Shown here piece by piece: positions 31,104-40,683 of a stretch of 64,000 bases of DNA. The notes under the pieces are model-generated. The model was not told the origin of the DNA. It did not search any database and was given only the letters and a program-made list of their open reading frames with translations. Within the stretch, counting starts at the first letter, position 1, and every line of letters begins with the position of its first letter. This DNA comes from Cladorrhinum sp. PSN259. Its lineage: Eukaryota; Ascomycota; Sordariomycetes; Sordariales; Podosporaceae. The position numbers and the translations under genes are program-made. The stretch covers positions 1 to 64,000 of the forward strand of contig MU867123.1 of the NCBI GenBank assembly GCA_033725935.1. Direction: 5' to 3'.

Positions 31104-32348
31104 TGTCGATGGCAAATGAGTGATCAAACTGGGTCAAAGTGGTTTAATATATACCTCTAGGTCGGTGCGGACCAAGCGGCAGAATCTAGTGAGTAATAGA
31201 GAATAATTCAAGGCGCAGCCAACAACTGAAAGTAATGGCCGGATTCATTTTGCAAAAAATAAACTCGGTTCTTATACTTGGGAGCCACCTTTTCCGCATC
31301 GCTGATAGCTAGAAAACCGCCCTCCCCCTCTCTCCCCCAACCCCCACCCCCTTTATTTTAACCCAACCAAAACACCTTGGGCCTGGGCATGAATGCATGT
31401 TGCCCACTCGTGCTGATCATTGCAGAATAGGTAACGAGCCGCATAAGACAGTAAGCCTCTGGAGTTGAGCAAGGCCAATACCACGATAATTCGAGATGGG
31501 CGATAGAAAAGCCTCTCGACGCTAGTAAGCTTTGGAAAATATACCGCGTCAAGGGGTTTTACACGGTCGTTCGCATGGGGCGGCTTAGGGGGAGGGTGGG
31601 GAGGGGAAGAGGTTACAGTGCAGAGTACTATGTAAAACGTGCATTTAGCTGAATGATTTAGCGCTGTATCCTTTCGTCAAACCATTTTTTGTGTCTGCCA
31701 ATCAACCCCCCGCATTGGTGACAAACCGTGATATTCTTTTCTGGGGCTTCCTCCCGAACAGCTAAGCTCTCGTTTCAGCTGCGCTCGTGGCGCGCTTGCC
31801 GCCCCCCTGATCGAATCGAAGCTGTGTTTCCGCGGTTCTCGCGGTCGTATTATTAATCCATGGAGTCGCTGGATACGTTGCTGTACAGGCACGCGGGGTG
31901 GGAACCTCTTCCGCCGTAGGACAACTTGAAGAGCGTCAGTGCGTTCAGGACCATGTTAATTGGGAGTATCGTTCTAGCGAAACCCACAGCTTTGGATACG
32001 GAGAGTGAGTTGATGAGACGCGCAGGGCAGAGAGTCCGAGGCCGGACGGCGTCGAGATTGCGAGATGTGTACACATTGTGCCACTGGGGAAGAGAAATTG
32101 AGGTTGCAGCGTAAAGAGGCTTGGTGAAATAGCTTGTCTACCCACAGGCACAGTGAAGACTTACAGTGGAAGCAATGGGAGTCAGTAGTGAGTGGATGTT
32201 AATCCGTTATAGTTATGTACTTCCGTTTGCTTAGTTTAAATACTATCAAATAATGAGATTCTTTTTTGCAATACCCCACATCCGTTGCCAATGTTGAATG
32301 GGCTCTCCTTTCTTCACAATTTATGCCCGTTTATAGACATACTCGACT
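31104..32348. other. Intergenic
   Basis: Upstream region of the FAD oxidase, with an ATATATA box at 31147-31153 about 45 bp before its ATG, then a pyrimidine-rich stretch near 31320-31355. Frames of 60-100 codons on both strands lack motifs. No biosynthetic core enzyme is present here. Confidence 0.5.
31147..31153 (-). promoter_or_regulatory. TATA-like box of the FAD oxidase gene
   Basis: TATATAT on the minus strand about 45 bp upstream of the ATG at 31103. Confidence 0.4.
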
Positions 32349-33830
32349 TCATGGTGGTGGTGGACTCGCCTCAGGCGCGATGCATTTGTCACGACCAGTA
32401 TTTTCGAATCTACCATTCAAATACCCTCCAAGGCCAAGTGCACGGCAGCGACAACGGTGCCAGAGAGACAACAAGCTTCGCCAGAAGAGCCAGGGGTTTT
32501 TCTTTGCCTCATGTCGCTGGACAGCCGCAGTGTACCTCTCCGGCAGGGGCAAAACAGTGAGGTAGGCGGCGCTCATCGTGTCCTTGACAAGCCCGCTAAA
32601 GATCATCCTCTGGCCGAAGCGAGGAAAAAAGTGCTCGATAAAGAGCTTGGAAACGAACGTCTCCCTGATGGAGGCCGAGTTGCTGCGGCGGCCCCCGGTG
32701 ACGGCTTCGGCCGCGCGTTTAAACCGCTGAGCTTGGACCGAGGAAAATATTCCCTCAATGTCGCTCTCTGTCAGCCAGCCTCCCTCCTTGTCGTGCTGCT
32801 GCTGAAGGGCGGGGACCAGCGTGTTGACCAGGACAGCGGTCGTTTCCATTGCGCCGTTTCCTCCAGAGGCTGTGATGGGATGTAACTTGTGGGCTGCATC
32901 TCCGACGGTGAGGATCCTTCGGTAGTGCCAGCGCGAGAAGACGTGGTCCTCGATGCTCACGAGGGCGGTCTGCAGCCTGTGCCGGTAAAGATCCTCGAAT
33001 GTTATTGTTTCGGTCAGCTGATCCCCATAGTGCTTTTTGGCGAGCTCGAGCTCATCGTCCTTGGTGTAGCGGGGAATGTCTATGCCGTAGACCTTGTCGG
33101 CCGGGGTGAACAGGAACCAGTAGCAGCGATCCTCGGGGGCCGAAACAATCACGCAGTTAGAGTTCTTGAAGAAGGCGACGATCTGCTGAGGGGGGGACAA
33201 GGGCACGCCGGGGGGTCTCTTGGAAATGCCAAAGATGCACTTCGACTCGCACTGAAGATTCCTGAGGGGATCCTGCTGGAAGAGGTTCGACTTGGCATCG
33301 TGTGCAATGCGCCACATTTCTTTCCTCACGGTGCTATGGATACCGTCGGCGCCTATGAGGATGTCTCCGGTGTACTTGGAACCGTCCTTGGTGTAAACAC
33401 TGACATTGCCCTCTCCGTGTTCCACACACTCGACGCGTTTGTTGGTCAGAACACGGTCCTTGTGCTTGAGGCTGTCGAACAGTATTTGCAGGACATGTTG
33501 GCGATCGACAAAGGTTTGGGGATATCCGATCCTCTCCTCCAGCTTGCCTGAGATGGTCGTAGGTCTTGGGTCAATCCAGTGTTTCCCGCTGAATAAACGA
33601 ATTCGCATGGAGTAGTGAGTCTGGCCGGCGATGTCCCGAATCTGGTCGTAGCATCCGAGCTGGTCCAGAATCCGCAAGCCGCTTGGTAGTAGGCCGAGGC
33701 TCGCACCGAGTTGAGGGGCAACAGCGGCGTGTCCTTCGAGAAGAATGTAATCAATGTCGAACTTTTCGAGCATACAGGCCAAAGAGAGGCCAGACACGCT
33801 ACCTCCAACAATAAGAACAGTAAATCCCAT
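32349..33830 (-). CDS. FAD-dependent monooxygenase, PaxM/epoxidase-like
   Basis: Intronless, 493 residues, ATG at 33830. The N-terminus MGFTVLIVGGSVSGLSLA is the dinucleotide-binding Rossmann loop, followed by the acidic end of strand 2 (YILLEG). DRQHVLQILFDSLKHKD near 110 and GDAAHKLHPITASGGNGAMET near 310 are the second and third FAD/NAD motifs of group A flavin monooxygenases. The overall pattern resembles PaxM-type epoxidases of indole-diterpene and meroterpenoid pathways, which epoxidise prenyl double bonds before cyclisation. The C-terminus carries a short hydrophobic/aromatic stretch (NPWLFWRSLLSLW), possible membrane contact. No terpene cyclase, prenyltransferase or PKS is in the window, so the pathway is not defined and an aromatic hydroxylase remains possible. 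Confidence 0.85.
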   Translation of the reverse strand: MGFTVLIVGGSVSGLSLACMLEKFDIDYILLEGHAAVAPQLGASLGLLPSGLRILDQLGCYDQIRDIAGQTHYSMRIRLFSGKHWIDPRPTTISGKLEERIGYPQTFVDRQHVLQILFDSLKHKDRVLTNKRVECVEHGEGNVSVYTKDGSKYTGDILIGADGIHSTVRKEMWRIAHDAKSNLFQQDPLRNLQCESKCIFGISKRPPGVPLSPPQQIVAFFKNSNCVIVSAPEDRCYWFLFTPADKVYGIDIPRYTKDDELELAKKHYGDQLTETITFEDLYRHRLQTALVSIEDHVFSRWHYRRILTVGDAAHKLHPITASGGNGAMETTAVLVNTLVPALQQQHDKEGGWLTESDIEGIFSSVQAQRFKRAAEAVTGGRRSNSASIRETFVSKLFIEHFFPRFGQRMIFSGLVKDTMSAAYLTVLPLPERYTAAVQRHEAKKNPWLFWRSLLSLWHRCRCRALGLGGYLNGRFENTGRDKCIAPEASPPPP

Positions 33831-34135
33831 ATTTTTTTTAATCTTTTAATTTTAATGAGTGGGCGCAGGAAGTAATGGAAGCGAGCCCAAAGGTTTCTCA
33901 TTATTTGATATAAAGAAAAGAGGGAAAGGTGTGCGCGACAATTCCTGGACCGGGACTGCTGGGCCGGTGGATAGGACGGAACAAAGAAAGAATGATATTC
34001 AAGCCACTCAAGTATCAAGATAAAAAACCAAACTTTATTTGTTTGTTCGCATTAAATTTAGTCTAAGCCACCCATCTATTTCGAGACAAGCGTCGTTGAG
34101 CTCGAATTAAAGGTCATTGTTGTGCTAATAGCTCT
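33831..34135. other. Intergenic
   Basis: Upstream region of the FAD monooxygenase and 3' flank of the lipocalin gene. Nothing else seen. Confidence 0.5.
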
Positions 34136-34746
34136 CTATGTGAATTTGCATCCAGTTTGGTCAGTCTTGACCACCTTTGACAAATCTGATCCCAATAGGC
34201 CAGCCCGCGCAATCCACAAATCGAGAACCTCCGGCTTGGGATTCTGCTCGCGGCTCAGAATGAACAGAGTGCTGAAGTTGTTGGATTGAACAATGGAAAA
34301 TTCTCCCGTGTAATCTTGGACAATGTAGTTGGGTCCCGGGCAGTCAGGGGCAGGGTTATTGGGGAACTGGACCCGGAAGACACCTGTGGCACCGTATTCG
34401 GCGCCGGCAGGAGTAGCGGCTCCCTGGATGTTGACATTGCGGTCCTCAGCTTGGCAGTTGTTGTTGACCTGGATGCTTCCGTTGTCCTGCATACATGTTA
34501 GAGACGGGTAAAGCGATGGAACCTGCGGAAACTCACGTTTAGGCCGTACTGAGCAAAGATGCACTTGCAGCCAGCGGTATAAGGGGCGAGGGTGCCGGCA
34601 ACCTGATACCAGCGGCCGAGGTACGAGGAAACGTTGAAGGCAATGTCGGGTTGAGGATAGTAGCAGCTGCCATCCCAGAGTGAGGGAACGGCGTTCTTTG
34701 CCGCTGCGGTGGCAGCGAGGAGGGAGAAGACGGCGGCGGAACGCAT
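34136..34746 (-). CDS. Secreted lipocalin-like protein
   Basis: Two exons, 34537-34746 and 34136-34486 (186 residues); the 50-nt intron has GTGAGT, CTAAC branch and CAG. A signal peptide (MRSAAVFSLLAATAAA) is followed by a lipocalin fold signature: the G-x-W motif in YLGRWYQVAGT, a Cys pair in GCKC, a mid-barrel GVFRVQF...Y region and the closing FSTLFILSREQ strand with conserved Arg. The length fits an eight-stranded barrel. Fungal members resemble apolipoprotein D-type lipocalins and bind small hydrophobic molecules outside the cell. It follows two FAD oxidases on the same strand, so ligand transport for a lipophilic product is conceivable but unproven. Confidence 0.82.
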
Positions 34747-35499
34747 GTTGATAATTAGTTGATGGGGAGGATGAAGAGGTTATTGGTGATTCAGACTAAT
34801 ATCCGATGGTGAGTGATGGAAGCAAAGTTAAATTCGAGTGTGTGCATTAATGGCTTTATATACAGAGACAAACCAAACTTGCCAACACCCATCAATACTG
34901 AGTCCCTGATCATGATGTTTTTCTCGATCACAACTTCCCGGTTGTAAATCGTCAACAAATGACGACGTATGCGGTAATCCAAGGGGAATAAAGTGCCAAG
35001 GCGGTAGATCATTCCACTTCAGGGTCCAATTGCCGGCTGAGTTGCTCTGTTCTTTTCTCGGCAACCACCAACTGCGGAGCCGATCGCCAGAATGCACGCG
35101 ATACACCGCTAACCGACTCGATTTAAAGATCGGAGCCCGAATGGAAATCTCATAATTTTCGAGCCAAGTCTGTTTAGAACCCCTGACAGACCAAAACACT
35201 GCCACCGGTACCGACTGTCTCTTAGTGCGGATGCGACTTAGAGATGATTATCTCAGCTCATGGTAATGCTGACCCTGGTATAAAAGGGACCCTGTTCTTC
35301 AATCGATATATTGCCGTTCCAACTATTTGGGAGATCGATCTTTCTTGCATCCAAAAGTCTCCGATCCTTCCAGGGGTAACCGATGCAGCCACGAGGTAAC
35401 GGGACGGGAGAGACCTTCCAGGAACGAAAACGGGTTAATGCAGGTTTTTCATCATCTAAACTTCCATTTTAGGAAACCTCGTCGCCGACGCGGAAACTA
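34747..35499. other. Intergenic between lipocalin and HET gene 2
   Basis: Contains a minus-strand TATATAAA box at 34855-34862, about 110 bp upstream of the lipocalin ATG. Short frames at 34828-35205 have no motif. Confidence 0.5.
34855..34862 (-). promoter_or_regulatory. TATA box of the lipocalin gene
   Basis: TATATAAA on the minus strand about 110 bp upstream of the ATG at 34746. Confidence 0.5.
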
Positions 35500-37816
35500 T
35501 CACAAAATCCAGATTTCCTTCTCCCGCTCCTCATCCAACAACAGCCCTACTTCCTCCTTATGCAACCCATGAAATCGGAACGCACCGATTCTCTTAAACC
35601 TCCCTGTCTCCTCATGATCAATCTCGGACAACAGCACTAAACCAGCACCAGAATAGTGTATGACCTGTTCCTGCTGAGGCAGTTGAAGTTCCTCCTCATC
35701 ATCGCTGCAGTCGCTGAACTGCTCTTGCTCTCGGTCATCAACGATTTCTCCACCATGCGTATTCCTCTTGGACCACAGAACAAGAAGATAACAAATCTGC
35801 TCCTCCTGCAACACCACATCAGGGAAGAAATCCATGTTATCCAACAAGTCTTGGGTAAAAGCAGGCGACCTGACCATCTGCTCATTCTTACTCCAATAAC
35901 CTTTCACAACCGTGCCCTTGACAGCCAAGCTGTTACTCACCAGTTCAGGCTGCAAGTCCATCAGGATTTTGGTTCCCGAATGAGGATGCAAATCAACCTT
36001 GTCGTCCGGTTTGACCTCGAATTCCACTTCCCCGCCCCTGTGATTCTTGACTCTGTACCACTCCTCCATGGCCGAACGCATTCTAGGCTGCAGTTCAATC
36101 TCGCCGATGGTAGATGCCCACGACCAAGAAGGATGCAGCTCTCCTAGATCGTGCGGTCGTACCTTTTCCGCCAAACCGGGATTGACAACCCGCCAAGCGA
36201 GCTGCATGTAAAGATTCTTCCTCCATAAACCGGAGCCATACTCTTCTACTCCGCCGCCTTCTGCGTCTTGGTCCTCTTCTCTCAGCCCATCCCTGACCAG
36301 CTTCGCGACACCCCAGATCGCTTTGAGTCTGTCTGCGACGTAGCTCGTCAACTCGCACCGCGTATAATTCCTCACCGACTCCCTCCAAAAAGCCTCGAGG
36401 GAATCATCAGCCGTGCCGGCTCTCATCTCCTTCACGTCGCCTTCAATAACCTTTTCTCTAATAAGTGACAGCCGCTCCCTCCAATGTCTCTCCGTCGCAG
36501 ATTTGGTATCCAACTGCGCCGGCAAGCCCTCGGGAAGACACTCGGAAGCGGAGAGCGTCGCGCAGTCCCAGAGCACTTGTTTCTCTGAAAAGTGCACAAG
36601 TCTGGGAGCCAGCATCCTCTCCTGAAAAACCCAGCCGCGGGTGTAGAGGATCTTGTCGAGGAGATGGGCGGACCAGGAATCACCTAAAAGCATATACCAC
36701 TCTCCTTCCAAGTCCCCACCTTTCAACTCAACCGGTTTTGGTAGGATATCTTGACGATCTAGAGAAGTGGTACCCTTTTTGCGATCTTCCAAGCGGGGCC
36801 TAAACAACCCGCCTTTTCCGTCCTCGGAATCGGCGGCAGCAATGTTGCAAAACGACTTGCGGTAGACCTTGTGCATCAGCTGGCCCTGTTCGTGAAAATC
36901 GCCGTGAGAGGTCTTTGACGAGGCCTGAATGATGCAGAGGGAGTCGATCCAGATGTACTTGATGCCCAGCTCCCGCGTGACCGTTATGGCGTCCCGGAAC
37001 GTGTTGGTCAGTTCGTCCCACTCGATTCCGACTTTGGGGTCGAGAAGCTTGGGGACGTTTTCTTCAATCAGTCTGATTATCGACAGCTTGCCCCAGCAGT
37101 GGGAGAGGGTGACGTATGGTTCGGTCGGCTTCAGGCCTGCCTTTTGCGATTCGACGATGTGGATGCGGTCGCTGCTGACGTCTACCAGGCGGGTTGGGAC
37201 ATAGGGTTCTTTGAGGTTGCGGGCGCGGACTGCTTGGCATTTTGGGTGGTTCAGTGTGCATTCGCGCATCCATTTCTGGATTTGGGAGAGAGAGCCGTCC
37301 GGTACTATGTCGGTGGTTGGACCGAGGTCGGCTGCCACTTGGATTGTGTCTGAGATTTGTGTCAGTTTCCAAGTACGGAATTAAATTTCAAGAGTGAGTT
37401 GGAGCTGATTCAGTTTTACCCTTCTTGAAGAGATAGAAAACACGAGGTGAGGCAAAACGTCGAGCCCCGGAATGCTTAATCTCCTCGGGACTGCTGTCTT
37501 GCTGGAGATGCTCATCCACCGGACGGAAAGTTACCACCATGCTTGGCTGGTCTCCTCTTGTGGTCGGTAAACTCCTTCGAGTCCACTGGTATTTGGGAAA
37601 TTCATTCTTGCCAGCACCAATTCTGAGATTTGAGCAGAATGTGCAATTTCTGACCTCTGGGTCTTTCACAACATTGTGATAGTCCTCTCTGTGGTAGCCC
37701 CAACGCTGTTCCGAGTCGAAAATTGTCGTTTGGCAGATTCTGCAAAGCATCTTGGCGGTTGCAGAGTCAAGTCGGTCAGCTGAAAGATTGGAAAGGAAGG
37801 TGTTCCTGAAGATCAT
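35500..37816 (-). CDS. HET domain protein 2
   Basis: Two exons, 37420-37816 and 35500-37349 (748 residues). The 70-nt intron has GTAAAA, CTGAC branch and CAG, and the frames join as ...FKK-D-TIQVAADLG. The start is ATG at 37816; an internal MLCRICQ 22 codons later is an alternative. The N-terminus has two C-x2-C pairs (CRIC, CTFC) in the layout often seen ahead of HET domains. The HET domain starts near residue 211 with YVTLSHCWG, then YIWIDSLCIIQASS, MHKVYRKSFCNIAAADS and RGWVFQERMLAPRLVHF. An Asp/Glu-rich stretch (CSDDEEELQ) lies near the end. Role: cell-death trigger in heterokaryon incompatibility or a related immune response. No repeat or NTPase domain is attached. Confidence 0.88.
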
Positions 37817-38173
37817 TTGATGTTCTGTGGCAAGGGGTGCCTAGTTGCAAGCGAGTAAGTACTGTACGGTGATTGGTGTCTATTTCAGGGACTTTGGCAG
37901 CGGGGAACGGGGGGTGAGTGCGGGGCCTGGCCCCTGAGTCCTTGCAATACGTGTGAATGTAATTTCATGTAACGGTTTTTGTCAGCAGAGGCAGCTGCTG
38001 CTGCATGTCAGCATAACGCCGTCTCACGACTGAGAAGGAGATGGAAAATTATGCATCATATTGCAAGTGGCTTTTACCGTTTTTGATGTCGATCAAGAGG
38101 AGGTCAAGTTTCAAGTTGCAGCCCCATGTTCTTTTTGGATCTGTAATTACATTCCTGTATTGTATGACTTATC
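37817..38173. other. Intergenic
   Basis: Short region between HET gene 2 and the NTPase gene, with nothing supported; small overlapping frames on the plus strand lack motifs. Confidence 0.5.
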
Positions 38174-39837
38174 TTACCCCCCTTTCTTGTGCCCAATGCG
38201 TCCGCACTCCCCTCCAGCTAAAAACTCATCATACCTATCATCGACATACTTGTGAAAGCTGAAATGAAAACACTTGATCATACAACCGGCCGACGTCGTT
38301 TTGACCGTCAGTAATCCCCCTGCAGCACCCAGCAATTCCTGCATACCAAACTCTTGTTCCAGAATCTCGGTGAAGCCATGCCCGCACTCGTCGTCCTTCT
38401 CTGTCAGGATATCTTTTAGGTCCTCCCATAGAATCCCCGAAATCATGTCTTGCTCTCCTACAGTCCGGATTGCATGCACTGCTAATGCCGCCCTGACTCT
38501 TATTCCGAGCGGGAACTCCTCCCCCAACTTTTCCTGAACATACTTGGCGACCAGACCGTGGAAGAAGTCGACAATGTTTGCCGGTAGTCTGTCCCTGGTG
38601 TACAGTATGTCATCTAGACTCTGAGCCTGGTGGACCAATTCGAGTCTCAACAGCGCTGTAGAGATATTGTTGCTCGATGCATCGATAATTCTGCCCACGA
38701 TGGTCTCTGCATCGCTGGACACCTCATCGGGCACAGTAGAGACGAGACGTTTGCCGAGCGGAGATAGAGGCGGATACGCCCGCTTTGGTGCCCCTAGGTC
38801 GTGCGCATCCCATGGACAAGGGTCGAGTGGTATGTCCCAGAAGTGGCCGTGCTCAAGTTGTAGGTGGTGTACTACGAAAGTGCTCATTGCGTCTCGCGGA
38901 GCACCGCTCATGTCCAGGGTTACGGGTCGGGTGTGTAGCGTGGGGGCTTGGTGGGAAGAGTCCGCACACCCAAACCCGGCGGCTTTGCAGTTTGAACAAA
39001 TGGCGAAACCCTCCTCGCCGTGGGCCTCGTGGTCGCAGCTCCACCAGGTTACCAGTTCCCCGAACTCTTCTTCTGGGTCATGCGTGCGGTCATCTTCGTC
39101 CTCGTCGATAGGGATGTCGCAGCATATCTCGTCACACGATGACTGGAATGCCGTGCGGGAAGTTATGAGCACCCTCACTCCTCGACTGCGCAGGACTTCT
39201 AATTGCTCCTCTACTTTGAGATATTCATTTGGAAGAGTCCACAAACAGTCGATGTCGTCGACCACAAGGTATATGTCTGAGAACCGATGCAATTTGAACA
39301 AGATGCTACCGACAATCGCTTCTGCCGTTTGATCTTGCGGGGATGTGGGAGGCGTGAGGATGCTGTCGAGCTTCAGGGCGACATCCAGCTGTCTTTCGAT
39401 CTCGGCGAGGAATTGGACTGAGAATGGGATGTTGTTTTGCTCTTGTCTGACAGCCGCTCCGGGGCTTTGTTGGATATCTAGAGATTTTAAGAAAACTGAC
39501 AGGACGATGCTGGGTTTTTGAGAGAGAGCATGTCTGTCGTTGTCTTGTTGTTCAAGCTGTTTAACGGCCAAAGTTGCGAATGAAGTCTTTTGGTCCACTC
39601 TATCAGTATGTTTTTACCGTACATGTATGGTACAGATGTAATGCTCACCTTGCCAGACCCAGGCCCGCCCACTATGCGCAATAACCGTGTGGGGCTGTTG
39701 ATGTCTTTCCATTGCCTGTATGATACGCTGTCAAAGATCCAGTCAAAGAACCAAGGCGTTGACGGTATTGGACGATGGCTGGTGATGGTGACACCTTGAA
39801 CAATTGGTGCCACTGAAGAAGATTTTAATGGAGACAT
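38174..39837 (-). CDS. Short NACHT/STAND-like NTPase with zinc-ligand insert
   Basis: Two exons, 39649-39837 and 38174-39586 (533 residues). The 62-nt intron (GTGAGC..AAAAG) splits Walker A exactly: GGPGSGK in exon 1 and TS in exon 2; other AG choices break the frame. Exon 1 has WFFDWIFDSVSYRQWK, typical of the region just before NACHT domains. Walker B-like LVVDDIDCLW is at 170 and TSR near 207 resembles the sensor. Residues 247-275 carry C247, H249, C260, C263, C270 and H275, a ZZ-like zinc pattern. The end FHFSFHKYVDDRYDEF resembles the winged-helix end of NACHT proteins. No ankyrin, TPR or WD repeats and no N-terminal effector are present, so it is a minimal or shortened NLR-like protein. 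A further exon cannot be excluded. Confidence 0.72.
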
Positions 39838-40683
39838 GATTGTTGTAAAAACAACACAGATACCCAAAAGCAATGTTTCTCTGCCCAAGAGCGGATACCA
39901 GCAGCATATAAACTCATGCTTGGCAGCCTGCAACGGGTGAGACCATGTCACCATCAATGTCAGCCACCATGTTGGAGACCCTTGCAGGGTTCTTGCCTGG
40001 GAGGGCTGTGTTATCCGTGCCAAGCTTTCTGAGTGAGCACTAAGGCTCTTATGCAGTAGCGGGCTGCGCAGAAAAAAAACGGGCGGGGAAGCACTGAACA
40101 CCATGTGATGGAACAAGGAGATTGGGAGGGAAGAGCGGGAAGGATTGCTGACAGAAGTTTGTCAGACAAGCACAAGTCCCAAGCACAATCATGCACGCCC
40201 AACCATACGGCTACGTCCGTTGCAAAGAGAAGCGCTGTAGAACGCCAAGATAGGGCTGGACTGTTGCCTTGGAAAGAACCCGGTCGATGTCGGTGGGTTT
40301 TTGAGCATAAAGAAGCAGGGGTTTTCTAGTGAAGCTCCCCGAAACAGAGGAAATTAGGGGGGCACTTTAGGGGCCCAGATGCTGACGGCCAAGAACATGA
40401 TTGGTCCTATTGTCCAGTTTACGAACCCATGTAACCCTTCCTGCAGCTCTAAGCCCAGCCCATTGTATATTTTTGTCATTCACGAACCCCAGGAGGATTA
40501 CGCCAAGCAACTAATGCCATACTGAGGCTCTGTCGGGCTGCTGTCGAAGAATGATGTGTTTCTTCAAAAGACTTCTCTTTGCCCATCCACGCAACTTGAT
40601 GTGAAAGCTGTCCCAGAAAGTCGGTCTTGGAGGCTAGACTCCTTTTCCTTTTTCCTTTTATTGGCGACTTTTTGCTTGCCATC
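39838..40683. other. Intergenic
   Basis: Divergent promoter region between the NTPase gene and the peptidase gene. Nothing else is recognised. Confidence 0.5.

Noticed and set aside
29250..34746. A complete indole-diterpene or meroterpenoid cluster
   Set aside because: Only a PaxM-like enzyme and an FAD oxidase are present; no prenyltransferase, cyclase or synthase was found.
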